From: Sphingobium aromaticiconvertens
GTDB lineage: Bacteria > Pseudomonadota > Alphaproteobacteria > Sphingomonadales > Sphingomonadaceae
Assembly: GCF_037154075.1 (NCBI RefSeq)
Contig: NZ_JBANRJ010000001.1
Coordinates: forward strand, 552,001 to 616,000
Length of the DNA stretch: 64,000 bases
Direction: 5' to 3'
Shown: one piece after another, positions 36,334 to 45,789 of the stretch
Layout: the number at the start of each line of letters is the position of its first letter
How positions within the stretch are numbered: the first letter of the stretch is position 1
Made by a program: the position numbers and the translations under genes
Notes under the pieces: model-generated
Seen by the model: only the letters and a program-made list of their open reading frames with translations
Databases searched by the model: none
Told to the model about the DNA's origin: nothing

Positions 36334-37962
36334 TCAGTTGACCTGTTGCAGGACGATCCCGCCCATCGGCGGCAAATGACCGATGGTGGCGTCGTTCACG
36401 CTCTCCGCCACCGTCCAGATATCCAGTTCGTCCGGGGTCCAGTCGAGCGGATCGGCGCCGAAATTGAAGGCGCAGAGCATCGTCTGATTGCCATGGCGCC
36501 GCTCGAATGCCAGCAGCGTGTCGGTGGCGGTGATGATCTCCATCGACCCGATGCGCAGCGCCGCATGGGCGTTGCGGGTGGCGAGCAGGCGGCGGGTAAG
36601 AGTCAGCATCGAATGCGGGTCGCCCTCCTGACGATCCACTGCCAGCGCAGCATGATCGGGACCGAAGGGGAGCCAGGGATCGCGGCTGCCAAAGCCCAGG
36701 TCCGGAGCATCCCCCTTCCACGGCATGGGGGTGCGTGCGCCGTCACGGCTCAGTGTCAGCGGCCAGTTGGCGATCGCCTCGGGATCTTGCAGCTTCTCGA
36801 ACGGAATATCGACCTGCGTCATGTTCAGTTCTTCTCCATAATAGAGGAAGATATTGCCGCGCAGGCAGGTCAGCAGCAGCATCTTCATCGCGCCAAAGGC
36901 GGGCCGCGCGTCCGGCGTCGTCCAGCGGGAGATGGCGCGCGGCGCATCGTGATTTTCAAACGCCCAGCTTGGCCAGCCAAGACCCGGCGTGTCGGGCCAC
37001 AGGGCGACGGTGTCGGCGACCATGGCGGGCGTCAGCGCGTCGGCATAGAGGAAGTCGAAGCCGTAGGCGCTGTTGAAACGGCTGGCGCCTTGGGTGAACA
37101 GCTTCATCTCCCGCTCGGCATTATCGCCGCCAACCTCGGCCACGGTGAAGCGCGCGCCATATTCGTCGGTCAGGGATCGAAGCCGTTCGATGAATTTAGG
37201 GATGTCGGCGTGGCTCTGATTGTAGATTTTGAGCTGGAAGTCGAACGGGCGGGTGGGCAGTTTGGCCGTGACGGGTGCAGGTGGATTATCGCGGAAATCG
37301 AGGTCATGCATCGCGAAGTTTATCGCATCCACGCGAAAACCATCGACGCCCCGGTCCAGCCAGAAACGCGCGGCGTCCAGCAGAGCCTGCTGCACGGCGG
37401 GGCTGTGGACGTTGAGCTGGGGCTGGGACTCCAGGAAATTGTGCAGATAATATTGGCGACGGCGGCCATTCCAGCGCCAGGCGGGGCCGCCGAATACCGA
37501 TTGCCAGTTGCTGGGCGGGGAGCCATCGGGCTTGGCGTCGGCCCAGACATACCAGTCGGCCTTGCCATTGTCGCGGGATGCGCGGCTCTCGACGAACCAG
37601 GGATGCTGGTCGGAGGTATGGGCATAGACCTGATCGATGATGACGCGCAGGCCCAGCGCATGCGCGCGCGCGATCAGCGCGTCGAAATCATCAAGCGTGC
37701 CGAAAATCGGATCGACCCCGCAATAGTCCGACACGTCATAGCCGAAATCCTTCATCGGCGACGGGAAGAAGGGGGACAGCCAGATGGCGTCCACGCCCAG
37801 CGAGGCGACATGGTCGAGATGGGCTGTGATGCCGGCCAGATCGCCGATGCCATCGCCATTCGCATCGCCAAAACTGCGCGGATAGATTTGGTAGATGGCG
37901 GCCCCGCGCCACCATATAACGGCGGGGTCGGCTTGGGCAAGGATTTCGGGCGCAGGGGTCAT
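36334..37962 (-). CDS. Cytoplasmic GH13 alpha-glucosidase
   Basis: A 542-residue alpha-amylase-superfamily enzyme without a signal peptide. Catalytic residues: nucleophile D212 (GFRVDAINF), acid/base E276 (TVAEVGGD) and D339 (AFENHDAPR). The barrel-motif segment IIDQVYAHTSDQHPWF resembles the GH13_23 alpha-glucosidases of aerobic proteobacteria, which hydrolyse maltose-type alpha-1,4 glucosides. It overlaps the amylase gene by 4 bp (ATGA) and so is translationally coupled. Confidence 0.94.
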   Translation of the reverse strand: MTPAPEILAQADPAVIWWRGAAIYQIYPRSFGDANGDGIGDLAGITAHLDHVASLGVDAIWLSPFFPSPMKDFGYDVSDYCGVDPIFGTLDDFDALIARAHALGLRVIIDQVYAHTSDQHPWFVESRASRDNGKADWYVWADAKPDGSPPSNWQSVFGGPAWRWNGRRRQYYLHNFLESQPQLNVHSPAVQQALLDAARFWLDRGVDGFRVDAINFAMHDLDFRDNPPAPVTAKLPTRPFDFQLKIYNQSHADIPKFIERLRSLTDEYGARFTVAEVGGDNAEREMKLFTQGASRFNSAYGFDFLYADALTPAMVADTVALWPDTPGLGWPSWAFENHDAPRAISRWTTPDARPAFGAMKMLLLTCLRGNIFLYYGEELNMTQVDIPFEKLQDPEAIANWPLTLSRDGARTPMPWKGDAPDLGFGSRDPWLPFGPDHAALAVDRQEGDPHSMLTLTRRLLATRNAHAALRIGSMEIITATDTLLAFERRHGNQTMLCAFNFGADPLDWTPDELDIWTVAESVNDATIGHLPPMGGIVLQQVN

Positions 37963-39776
37963 TGAACGGCTCCGCAGACGAGAGTGCCAAGGGCGGGAAT
38001 AGTGAGCGCCAGCGTGCCGGGCGCCGTGGGATGGACAGGGCAGTCGCCGATCAAGGGAACGAAAGCGGAGGAGGCAGGGTCCACCTCCACATTGCCGGAG
38101 AAGGGCGTGATCGCGGTGTTGAACGCGATCATCAGTTCGCGGCCCGTTTGCGGGTCTATCCGGGAAACGGCGAACAGGCCGGGCTTGTCCGAATAGTTGC
38201 GGACGATCTGCGCGCCGCGACGCAGGGCGGGTTGCGCCGCGCGAAGCTTCGCGAGGGTCGCGATGGTGCGGTAGAGCGGGTGGCTGGCGGTGAAATTTTC
38301 GCTCGCGGTGGTGTCTTTGGTGCCGAGCAGGCGGTTGTCATTATAGACCGCCACTTTGCTGGCGAACATATCCTCGCGCGCGTCCTGATCGTTGCCGTCG
38401 CCGGTGAAGCCCTGCTCGTCACCCGAATAGATGGTGGGGACGCCGCGCAGCAGCAGCAGCATGGCATGGGCCAATTGCGTGCGCTTGAGGATTTCGTCGT
38501 CGCTGGCTTGTGGCAGCGCCTTGCGCGCATAATAAGCGAAGCGGCCATTGTCGTGATTGGAGATGAAGGTCGGCAGGCGATTGGCGGCGGCGCTGCCGCC
38601 TTCATAAAGCGGATCGCCGAAGAACAGGCGTTCGAACCTGTCCGTGCCCTGCTCGCCGCCCACCGCCTGGATGATCGCGGCGCGAAAGGCGAAGTCGAGG
38701 ACCGCGGGTAGCTTGTCGACGCGGGTATGGACCGCCAACGTGCCCGGCTCCATCGCGTCCTGCGAAACCTCGCCGAAAATGTGGAAGTTGGGGATGCCCC
38801 TCGCCTTGGCGCGGTCCAGCATGGCGGGAACGAAGGCGGCCCAGAACTGCGGGTTGACATGGCGGGCGGTGTCGATGCGGAAGCCGTCGACGCCGAAATC
38901 GTCGATCCACTGACTGAAAATGTCGATCATCCCCTGCACCACGCGCGGGTTTTCGGTCATCAGGTCGTCGAGACCGACAAAATCGCCCATCGTCGCGCTT
39001 TCCCCGGTGAAGGTGGTGTTGCCGCGATTATGATAGAGAATGGGATCGTTGAGCCAGGCCGGAGTCTTGGCCTTTTCCTCCCCCTTCGGCAGATAGGGTG
39101 TGTAAGCGAAGCGAGGATCGGTGAGCTTGCCGAAATTGTCGGCGGTCTGGATCCGGTCGCCTGCAAAGCCGCCATTGATCGCCGCACCAGCCGCACCGCC
39201 GCGCCGCTGATAGGGATAGTCCGCGCGCGAGCGATAGGGGCAGGCGGACTGGTCCGCGCATTCCCGATAGGCAATGACGTCGGCCGTATGGTTGGCAATG
39301 ATGTCCATATAGACCTTCATGCCACGTTGATGGGCGGCGTCCACCAAAGCCTTCATGTCCGCATTGGTGCCGAAATGCGGATCGACGCGGGTGAAGTCGG
39401 TGATCCAATAGCCATGATAGCCCGCCGATTCCTCGCCCGGCGCGCCCTGCACCGGCTTGTTCTTGAAAATCGGGCCAAGCCAGATGGCGGTGGCGCCAAG
39501 AGTCTGGATATAGTCGAGGCGCTTTATCAGCCCCTTGAGGTCGCCGCCGTGGAAGAAACCCTTGGCCGTGGGATCATAGCCGGTCTTGAGCCGGTCGCCC
39601 TTCAGCCCGCCGCGATCATTGGCTGGATCGCCATTTTCGAAACGGTCGGGAAGGAGGAAATAGATCGTTTCATCCTCCGGCAGACGCTGGCGATAGCTGT
39701 CCGGCGAGGGCGCGGTCTGCGCCTGCGCGGGCAGCGCGAGCAGAAGGGCAAGGGCGGTGAGCGGAGCGCGAAGCAT
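37959..39776 (-). CDS. Secreted GH13 alpha-amylase
   Basis: A 605-residue exported amylase with a signal peptide (MLRAPLTALALLLALPAQAQ). Motifs: GPIFKNKPVQG and a HGYWITDFTRVDPHFGT domain-A element, catalytic nucleophile D302 (GFRIDTARH), acid/base E336 (HIFGEVSQD) and D409 (ISNHDNGRF). The protein has no separate starch-binding domain that I recognise. It should cut starch or longer maltodextrins in the periplasm or outside. ATG 39776 follows AAAGGA; in-frame codons upstream lack signal-peptide features. Confidence 0.94.
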   Translation of the reverse strand: MLRAPLTALALLLALPAQAQTAPSPDSYRQRLPEDETIYFLLPDRFENGDPANDRGGLKGDRLKTGYDPTAKGFFHGGDLKGLIKRLDYIQTLGATAIWLGPIFKNKPVQGAPGEESAGYHGYWITDFTRVDPHFGTNADMKALVDAAHQRGMKVYMDIIANHTADVIAYRECADQSACPYRSRADYPYQRRGGAAGAAINGGFAGDRIQTADNFGKLTDPRFAYTPYLPKGEEKAKTPAWLNDPILYHNRGNTTFTGESATMGDFVGLDDLMTENPRVVQGMIDIFSQWIDDFGVDGFRIDTARHVNPQFWAAFVPAMLDRAKARGIPNFHIFGEVSQDAMEPGTLAVHTRVDKLPAVLDFAFRAAIIQAVGGEQGTDRFERLFFGDPLYEGGSAAANRLPTFISNHDNGRFAYYARKALPQASDDEILKRTQLAHAMLLLLRGVPTIYSGDEQGFTGDGNDQDAREDMFASKVAVYNDNRLLGTKDTTASENFTASHPLYRTIATLAKLRAAQPALRRGAQIVRNYSDKPGLFAVSRIDPQTGRELMIAFNTAITPFSGNVEVDPASSAFVPLIGDCPVHPTAPGTLALTIPALGTLVCGAVQ

Positions 39777-39839
39777 CGGGCGACTATCCTTTGGAAATCG
39801 GCGGCTGTGCAATGGGGTGCGTGCAGGCGCCCGCAGGCC

Positions 39840-39877
39840 TGGATGACCTGTCCGCGTGCAGGCGGACGGGTCATCCA
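39840..39877 (-). promoter_or_regulatory. Long intercistronic hairpin between the TonB receptor and amylase genes
   Basis: TGGATGACC...GGTCATCCA is a 9-bp outer stem with a further 6-bp GTCCGC/GCGGAC stem after one T/G mismatch and a 5-6-nt loop. There is no T run on the minus strand, so it is more like an mRNA-stabilising intercistronic element than a terminator. Confidence 0.6.
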
Positions 39878-39887
39878 AGCCGGTCGA

Positions 39888-42668
39888 TCAGAACTTGAAG
39901 CTCGCGCCTGCAAGGAAGCGGCGACCATAGCTCTGATAATCGATCACTTCACCGGGCGAACCCGGATTGGTGGTGGTGAAGGGCTGGTCCGTCAGATTCT
40001 GACCCTGGATGAACAGGGAGAGGCCGTGGAGCGCGCTGCCTTCCTGGAAGTCATAGCCGACTTGCGCATCGACGATCGTCTCGCCTGCTGCCCGTCGACG
40101 GGTACGCGCCGCGCCGAAGCCCGACAGTTCGCCGATGAAGGTTGAACGATAGCGAACCGAACCACGGGCGGAGAAGCCCCATTTCTCGAAATAGGCCGTG
40201 CCGTTCAGCACCCACTTCGAATAGCCCGGCAGATCGCGGGAGTCCGCGCCCGGCGTGGGAGCGATCTGCGTCTTTGTATAGGAGCCGCTGCCCGTGACAC
40301 CAAAGCCGTCCAGCGCCTGCGTAATGGCGGAGAAGGGCAGGGTGCCCGCCAGTTCGATACCGTACAGCTTGCCACCCTTGCCATTCACCGGGATTTCCAG
40401 TCGGCCGACAGGCAGGATCGTCACGCCATTGCCGGGGTTGGACAGTGCCAGTCCGGCGACGTCGAAGGACTGGTCGAGCGTGTAGATGTAGCTTTTCAGA
40501 TCCTTGAAAAACAACTGGGCGGCGATGTAACCTTGATGCCCGAAATATTTCTCGAATGTCAGGTCGACCGCATTGGCGCGCCACGGACGCAGGGTCGGGT
40601 TGCCGCTCTTGCCGGTGACCAGCGCAGTATTGCCCTGGATGTTGAACTCATAGCTGAGCGAGGCGCGCATGTCGTCCAGGCGCGGACGGATAATTTCCCG
40701 CGCGGCGGACAGGCGGATGACCAGATCGCCCGCCGTCCGCAGCGACAGGTTCACGCTGGGCAGCACGTCGAGATAGTCGACGCTGGACCGGCGCGCAGTG
40801 CCCACGATGTTGGGCGATCCATTGGCGTTGGTGCCCTGCTGGGTCGCGGTGGCGCCGTTGCTGTTCTGGTCGGTCCAGTTCGCTTGCACACCAAAATTGC
40901 CTGTCAGGGTCGCCGATCCCAGTTCGGCGTCGATATTGCCCTGGGCATAAGCGGTCATCACCTTTTCGGCGATGTCGTAGGATTTGACGACGACGTCGCC
41001 ATAGGGGTTCTTCACCAGCTTGTAGATGCCAGCGTCCAACAGATCGCGCGGATCGTAGCTGATGACCGGGCCAAGGCCCAGAAAGTCGAGATTGGTGGTG
41101 CCCTTGCGATACTGTTCGGGAACCGGCGTGCTGGTGAGGCCGTCGGTGTTGGCGACGATACCGAGGAAGGCTTCGTCGGGCGTCAGCGACTTGGTGCGGT
41201 CGGTATAGTTGAGGCCGACCTGGACGCTGCGCAGGAAGCCGTTGTCCATCTCCCTTTCGATATCCAGGCGATATTGGCGCAGTTCGTCCTTGATCAGGCG
41301 GTTGTTGTAATAGCCGTCCTGACCGTTGAGGATCGAGGAGCCATCCGGCGCGATCTGGGTTCCACCCCAGCCCAGCGGACTGGTCAACTTGATGAGGTTA
41401 TAGTCGCCATAGTTGAGTGTCGGGCTGAAAAAGGTACCCTTCGATCCGCTGATGAAGCCGATCGAATCTTTCAGCCCCACATTCTCACCGCGCCCGGTGC
41501 CGGCATTGCTTTCCAGCACCAGTTCGTTGCGGTCGGTCTTTGACAGGCTGAGGTCCAGCGTGACGTTCCAGCCGTCGTCGCCCTTCCACGCGCCGTTCCA
41601 GCCGAAGGAATAGAGCTTTGCCCTGCGCTCGAACACATCGTTGCGGACCACGCCTTCGACATTGTTGAAGGTGCCAGCCGTGACGAAGCCGTTGGCGACG
41701 GTCGCGCCCGTCAGCGTCACCAGATTATTGCCGAAGGCGAGCGGCAGTTCGACGCCGCGCTTGATCTGATCGTCCTTGAAATCCGAATAGAAACCATCGA
41801 AGCTGGTCGTGAAATTGGGTGAGGGGCGCCATTCCAGCGTACCCTGAAGACCAAGGCGGGTGAGGTTGGTGGAGGTGACGTAGGATTTCGATCCGCCGAT
41901 GACCTTCGGGCTGGCGGCGGTGCCGTCGCCTGCATAGCCCCAGGCGTTGAATTCCTGGATCTGATAGGGTTCGTCCAGATAGCTGGCCGAGAGTGCGATG
42001 CCGATCGTGTCGTTGGCGAACTGGTCGACATAGCTGGCGTTGACGCGATAGCCCTTGTCCTTTGACCCGGCGTTGAGCTTGCCAAGGTCGGCATAGGTGC
42101 CGCGTGCGCCGACCGAAATCGTCCGGTCCTTGTGATCGAGCGGGCGGATGGTGCGAAGGTCGACGGTGCCCGACAGACCCTGACCGATCAGGCTGGCCAT
42201 CGGCGTCTTGTAGACCAGCACCTGGCTGACGACTTCGGACGGATATTGGTCATATTCGACGGCGCGGTTGTCGCCGGTCGATGTCTGCTCGCGGCCGTTC
42301 AGCAGCGTGGTGGAGAAGTCGGGCGCAAAGCCGCGGATCGAGATGGCGTTGGAGCGGCCCGATACGCGTTGCGAGGTGAGGCCGGGGAGGCGGGTGATGG
42401 ATTCGGCGATCGAGGCGTCGGGCAGCTTGCCGATATCCTCGGCGGAGATGGACTCGACGACCTGATCGCGCTCCTTCTTGGCGATGACGGCATTTTCAAG
42501 GGCGGCGCGGAAGCCGGTGACGACGATTGCCTGGCTGTCGTCAACAGGAGCGGCGGCTTCCTGCGGGATGCTGGTCTGGGCATGGGCGCTGCCAATGGCG
42601 AGCGCGCCGGCAAGAGCCGCGATGCTGGTCGATCGCGACAGGATCGCTGAGATACGAATGCTGGTCAT
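39888..42668 (-). CDS. TonB-dependent receptor of the alpha-glucan locus
   Basis: A 926-residue outer-membrane receptor with a signal peptide (ending GSAHAQ). The TonB box region SQAIVVTGFR near residues 44-53, plug-domain hallmarks (LPDASIAESITRLPGL, GFAPDFSTTLLNG, TVDLRTIRPLD) and a long 22-strand barrel ending in aromatic F match the CirA/MalA group that imports maltodextrins in Caulobacter. No STN signalling domain. GGGAGG precedes ATG 42668. First gene of the operon with amylase, GH13 and GH97 and divergent from the LacI regulator. Confidence 0.94.
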   Translation of the reverse strand: MTSIRISAILSRSTSIAALAGALAIGSAHAQTSIPQEAAAPVDDSQAIVVTGFRAALENAVIAKKERDQVVESISAEDIGKLPDASIAESITRLPGLTSQRVSGRSNAISIRGFAPDFSTTLLNGREQTSTGDNRAVEYDQYPSEVVSQVLVYKTPMASLIGQGLSGTVDLRTIRPLDHKDRTISVGARGTYADLGKLNAGSKDKGYRVNASYVDQFANDTIGIALSASYLDEPYQIQEFNAWGYAGDGTAASPKVIGGSKSYVTSTNLTRLGLQGTLEWRPSPNFTTSFDGFYSDFKDDQIKRGVELPLAFGNNLVTLTGATVANGFVTAGTFNNVEGVVRNDVFERRAKLYSFGWNGAWKGDDGWNVTLDLSLSKTDRNELVLESNAGTGRGENVGLKDSIGFISGSKGTFFSPTLNYGDYNLIKLTSPLGWGGTQIAPDGSSILNGQDGYYNNRLIKDELRQYRLDIEREMDNGFLRSVQVGLNYTDRTKSLTPDEAFLGIVANTDGLTSTPVPEQYRKGTTNLDFLGLGPVISYDPRDLLDAGIYKLVKNPYGDVVVKSYDIAEKVMTAYAQGNIDAELGSATLTGNFGVQANWTDQNSNGATATQQGTNANGSPNIVGTARRSSVDYLDVLPSVNLSLRTAGDLVIRLSAAREIIRPRLDDMRASLSYEFNIQGNTALVTGKSGNPTLRPWRANAVDLTFEKYFGHQGYIAAQLFFKDLKSYIYTLDQSFDVAGLALSNPGNGVTILPVGRLEIPVNGKGGKLYGIELAGTLPFSAITQALDGFGVTGSGSYTKTQIAPTPGADSRDLPGYSKWVLNGTAYFEKWGFSARGSVRYRSTFIGELSGFGAARTRRRAAGETIVDAQVGYDFQEGSALHGLSLFIQGQNLTDQPFTTTNPGSPGEVIDYQSYGRRFLAGASFKF

Positions 42669-42987
42669 TGGTCTTTTCCTCCCCTGTGCTTCAACGCGGT
42701 GGGCGGCGCTCTGATCGGCGCCGGTTCCCCGCGATGAAGGCAAGTCACTGCCCGTCGTCGCCATGTCCTGTTGAACGGCGGCGACCCGTGAGGCCTCTTT
42801 GCGCTGCCCGCCCCGGCAGCGGCAACGAACGTGCATACGAATACATGATGGCTGGCGTTGTGCGTGATGCCCTGTTGCAACAGCATTGTTGCAGCCGGGA
42901 TGCAGCAATTTGCGCGGGGACATGTGATCTGGCATGACGGGCGGGCCGCATCGCGTGGCACGTAAGAGAGGCAGCGAGCCAGACGCC
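42669..42987. promoter_or_regulatory. 319-bp divergent control region between TonB receptor and lacI-type genes
   Basis: No gene is found. It holds a CpG-centred 12-mer (42833-42844) that recurs before the MFS gene and looks like the LacI operator. About 28 bp further is a perfect palindrome CTGTTGCAACAG (42872-42883) with related TGTTGCAGC and TGCAGCAAT copies up to about 42909. Promoters for both directions must lie here but no convincing -35/-10 pair was identified. Confidence 0.7.
42833..42844. promoter_or_regulatory. Putative LacI-type operator 1
   Basis: GCATACGAATAC, an imperfect palindrome centred on CG, lies about 165 bp before the TonB receptor start and 144 bp before the LacI-type gene. 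The identical 12-mer occurs at 44045-44056. Confidence 0.65.
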
Positions 42988-44016
42988 ATGCATCCGCCGC
43001 GAAAGGCCACGTCCTTCGACATCGCGCAACTGGCCGGGGTTTCGCAGCCAACCGTGTCGCGCGCGCTGCGTGGCCATGCGTCGATCAGCGAGGAAACACG
43101 CAAGCGGATCGAGGCGATTGCCCATCAACTAAACTATAAGGTGGACAAGAACGCCTCCAGCCTGCGCAGCCAGCGATCCAACACGCTGGCACTGCTGTTT
43201 TTTGAAGACCCGACGCCAGACGGGTCGCACATCAACCCCTTTTTCCTGTCGATGGTGGGATCGATCACACGGGCCTGCGCGCGGCGGGGGTTCGATCTGC
43301 TGATATCCTTCCAGCAATTTTCACAGGACTGGCATACGGAATATGAGGATAGCCGCAAGGCTGACGGCATCATCCTGCTGGGCTATGGCGATTATGAGCA
43401 GACCCGCAGCAAGCTGGAGTTGCTGGTTTCCCAGGGCACGCATTTCGTGCTGTGGGGATCGAGCAAGGATGGTCAGCCGGGCGTTACCGTGGGCTGCGAC
43501 AACCGGCAGGGTGGCGAGGATGCGACCGTGCATTTGATGGCGGGTGGGCGGCGGCGGATCGCCTTCATCGGCACGGCGACACGCCATTATCCGGAGTTCT
43601 TCTCCCGCTGGCGCGGCTATGCCGACGCGCATGAGGCGGCCGGGCGGGCCATCGACCCGGCGCTGCATCGCGAGGCGCTGAATTTCGAGGAAGATGGCTA
43701 TGGCGCGGCGCAGACGCTGCTGAGCGCAGGCGCTGGCTTCGACGCGATCATGTGCGCCAGCGACACGATCGCGTTGGGGGCGATGCGGGCGTTGCAGGAG
43801 GCGGGGCGCAGGATACCGCAGGACGTCGCGGTGGTCGGGTTCGATGATATTCCCACGGCCCGCGTGTCCAGTCCTCCACTGAGCAGCGTAGTGCAGGATC
43901 AGCGACTGGCCGGCGACGTGCTGGTCGATACGCTGGTCCGGCAGATAGAGGGCGGCAAGGCGAGCGATACGGTGCTGCCGGTGCGGTTGGTGGTTCGGCA
44001 GTCTTCGGAAGGCTGA
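42988..44016 (+). CDS. LacI-family transcriptional regulator
   Basis: About 342 residues. N-terminal HTH with SFDIAQLAGVSQPTVSRALR at residues 8-27 and a hinge helix ending in KVDKNASSLRSQ. The periplasmic-binding-like core has the standard LLISFQ, GVTVGCDNRQGG and VAVVGFDDIPTARVSSPPLS elements. It probably represses the glucan genes and responds to a maltose-type sugar. ATG 42988 chosen because the HTH begins directly after; an earlier in-frame ATG at 42934 would add an unrelated tail. Confidence 0.93.
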   Translation: MHPPRKATSFDIAQLAGVSQPTVSRALRGHASISEETRKRIEAIAHQLNYKVDKNASSLRSQRSNTLALLFFEDPTPDGSHINPFFLSMVGSITRACARRGFDLLISFQQFSQDWHTEYEDSRKADGIILLGYGDYEQTRSKLELLVSQGTHFVLWGSSKDGQPGVTVGCDNRQGGEDATVHLMAGGRRRIAFIGTATRHYPEFFSRWRGYADAHEAAGRAIDPALHREALNFEEDGYGAAQTLLSAGAGFDAIMCASDTIALGAMRALQEAGRRIPQDVAVVGFDDIPTARVSSPPLSSVVQDQRLAGDVLVDTLVRQIEGGKASDTVLPVRLVVRQSSEG

Positions 44017-44044
44017 TCGAACAGTTTTCCTGTGATGCATTCAC

Positions 44045-44056
44045 GCATACGAATAC
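44045..44056. promoter_or_regulatory. Putative LacI-type operator 2
   Basis: Exact second copy of GCATACGAATAC, in the 101-bp gap between the lacI-type stop and the MFS gene, ending 61 bp before the MFS start codon. This placement fits repressor control of the transporter. Confidence 0.65.
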
Positions 44057-44117
44057 GCAGTTCCCTTGGACCTCCGGGCGGGCCAAGCAGCACGCAACAG
44101 AACAGATAGGGAGCGTG

Positions 44118-45602
44118 ATGGAGATGGAGAAGCCCCGGCAGGGATTTGGCGGCCTGTGGAATATTTCCTTCGGCTTTTTCGGCATCCAGATCGGTTTCGC
44201 GCTGCAAAACGCCAATATGAGCCGCATCTTCCAGTCGCTGGGCGAATCGCTCGATGATTTGCCGCTGCTGTGGGTGGCCGCGCCGCTGACCGGCCTGCTG
44301 GTCCAGCCGATCATCGGCCACTATAGCGATCGCACATGGGGGCGGTTCGGGCGGCGGCGGCCTTATTTTTTGGCCGGGGCGTTGTTGTCCGCCATCGCGT
44401 TACTGCTGATGCCCAGTGCGCCGGGGCTGTGGTTCGCGGTCTTCACGCTGTGGATATTGGACGCGTCGCTCAATGTGTCGATGGAGCCGTTTCGCGCCTT
44501 TGTCGGGGATATGCTGGGGAAGGACCAGCATACGGCGGGCTATGCGTTCCAGACTGCTTTCATCGGCGCAGGAGCGGTAGTTGGGTCGGCCACGCCCTGG
44601 CTGCTGGACCAGTTGGGCGTGTCCAATGCGGTGGCGGGAAACGGGATTCCCGATACGGTTCGCTACAGCTTTTATCTGGGGGCCGGGGCGTTGCTGGCGG
44701 CGGTGCTGTGGACGGTGCTGACGACGCGCGAATATGATCCGGATACGCTGGCGCGCTATCATGCAGGAACCGAGGAAGAGGTCAGCGCCGCGCCGCCCGC
44801 CGGGGTGGGTGCTGTCGCACCCTGGCTGGTCGCGGGCGCGCTGGTGATCGTCGGTGTGCGCGGGCTGGGGCTTGAAAAGGAACTCTATCTGCTGGGCGAG
44901 TTGCTGATCGCCTTTGGCCTGGCGCGGCTGGGAACGGCGATGCTGGTGCGGACGGGGCGGAGGGATAATCTGCTCAGCCATATCGTCGGCGATTTTTCAG
45001 GGATGCCGGACACGATGAAGCGATTGGCGCTGGTGCAGTTCTTTAGCTGGTCGGCGCTGTTCATCATGTGGATCTACACGACGCCGGTGGTGGCCCAATA
45101 TATGTTCGGGTCGGCTGATCCGCAGTCGGCGGCATTCAACGTTGGCGGCAATTGGGTCGGCATATTGTTCGCGGTCTATAATGGTGTGGCGGCGTTGTTT
45201 GCGATGGCCGTATTGCCGCATATTGCGGCCCGGTTGGGACGAGTGCGGACCCATGCCCTCTGTCTGATCGCCGGATCGATGGGGTTCGGGTCCTTCCTTC
45301 TGATCCGTGATCCACATTGGCTGATCCTGTCCGAAGTCGGCATCGGCATTGCCTGGGCCTCCATCCTGTCGATGCCCTACGCCATCCTGGCCGCCACCCT
45401 GCCGCAGACAAAGCTGGGCGTTTATATGGGCCTTTTCAATATCTTCGTGGTCATGCCGCAGCTATTGGTCGCGACCGTCATGGGCAGCGTCCTGCGGGCT
45501 TTCTTCCCCACTGAACCCATCTGGACGATGGCCTGCGCGGCGGCGGTGCTGGCGCTTGCCGCCCTGGCGATGCTGCGTGTGGCAGAGCCGGACGGGGCCT
45601 GA
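44118..45602 (+). CDS. MFS sugar transporter (SLC45/GPH-like)
   Basis: About 494 residues with 12 predicted helices. GGLWNISFGFFGIQIGFAL and GHYSDRTWGRFGRRRPYFL (the loop 2-3 motif) are characteristic of the GPH/SLC45 sugar-cation symporter type that imports maltose or sucrose in Caulobacter-like operons. It should carry the maltose released by the periplasmic enzymes. AGGGAG lies just upstream of ATG 44118; a GTG at 44115 is an alternative. In the same orientation as lacI. Confidence 0.92.
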   Translation: MEMEKPRQGFGGLWNISFGFFGIQIGFALQNANMSRIFQSLGESLDDLPLLWVAAPLTGLLVQPIIGHYSDRTWGRFGRRRPYFLAGALLSAIALLLMPSAPGLWFAVFTLWILDASLNVSMEPFRAFVGDMLGKDQHTAGYAFQTAFIGAGAVVGSATPWLLDQLGVSNAVAGNGIPDTVRYSFYLGAGALLAAVLWTVLTTREYDPDTLARYHAGTEEEVSAAPPAGVGAVAPWLVAGALVIVGVRGLGLEKELYLLGELLIAFGLARLGTAMLVRTGRRDNLLSHIVGDFSGMPDTMKRLALVQFFSWSALFIMWIYTTPVVAQYMFGSADPQSAAFNVGGNWVGILFAVYNGVAALFAMAVLPHIAARLGRVRTHALCLIAGSMGFGSFLLIRDPHWLILSEVGIGIAWASILSMPYAILAATLPQTKLGVYMGLFNIFVVMPQLLVATVMGSVLRAFFPTEPIWTMACAAAVLALAALAMLRVAEPDGA

Positions 45603-45789
45603 CCCCGCCGGTTTCTTTGATAGAGCCGCTCTCGCCGGGATCGCACCCTTCTGACGCAGGCAGGTCGGGAAGTCCGGGCGGCGTGGGTCGCATACGCCGC
45701 CCGGGTCCATCCCACAGCGCTTCGATGAGGAAGCAATCGGCGAGAAGCGAACAAGTGATCGGTAGCCACCCTATCCTGGGCCGCGCCAT

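Noticed and set aside
36317..36721. 5' extension of the GH97 frame
   Set aside because: It overlaps the GH13 coding region in another frame; a signal peptide begins exactly at 36316.
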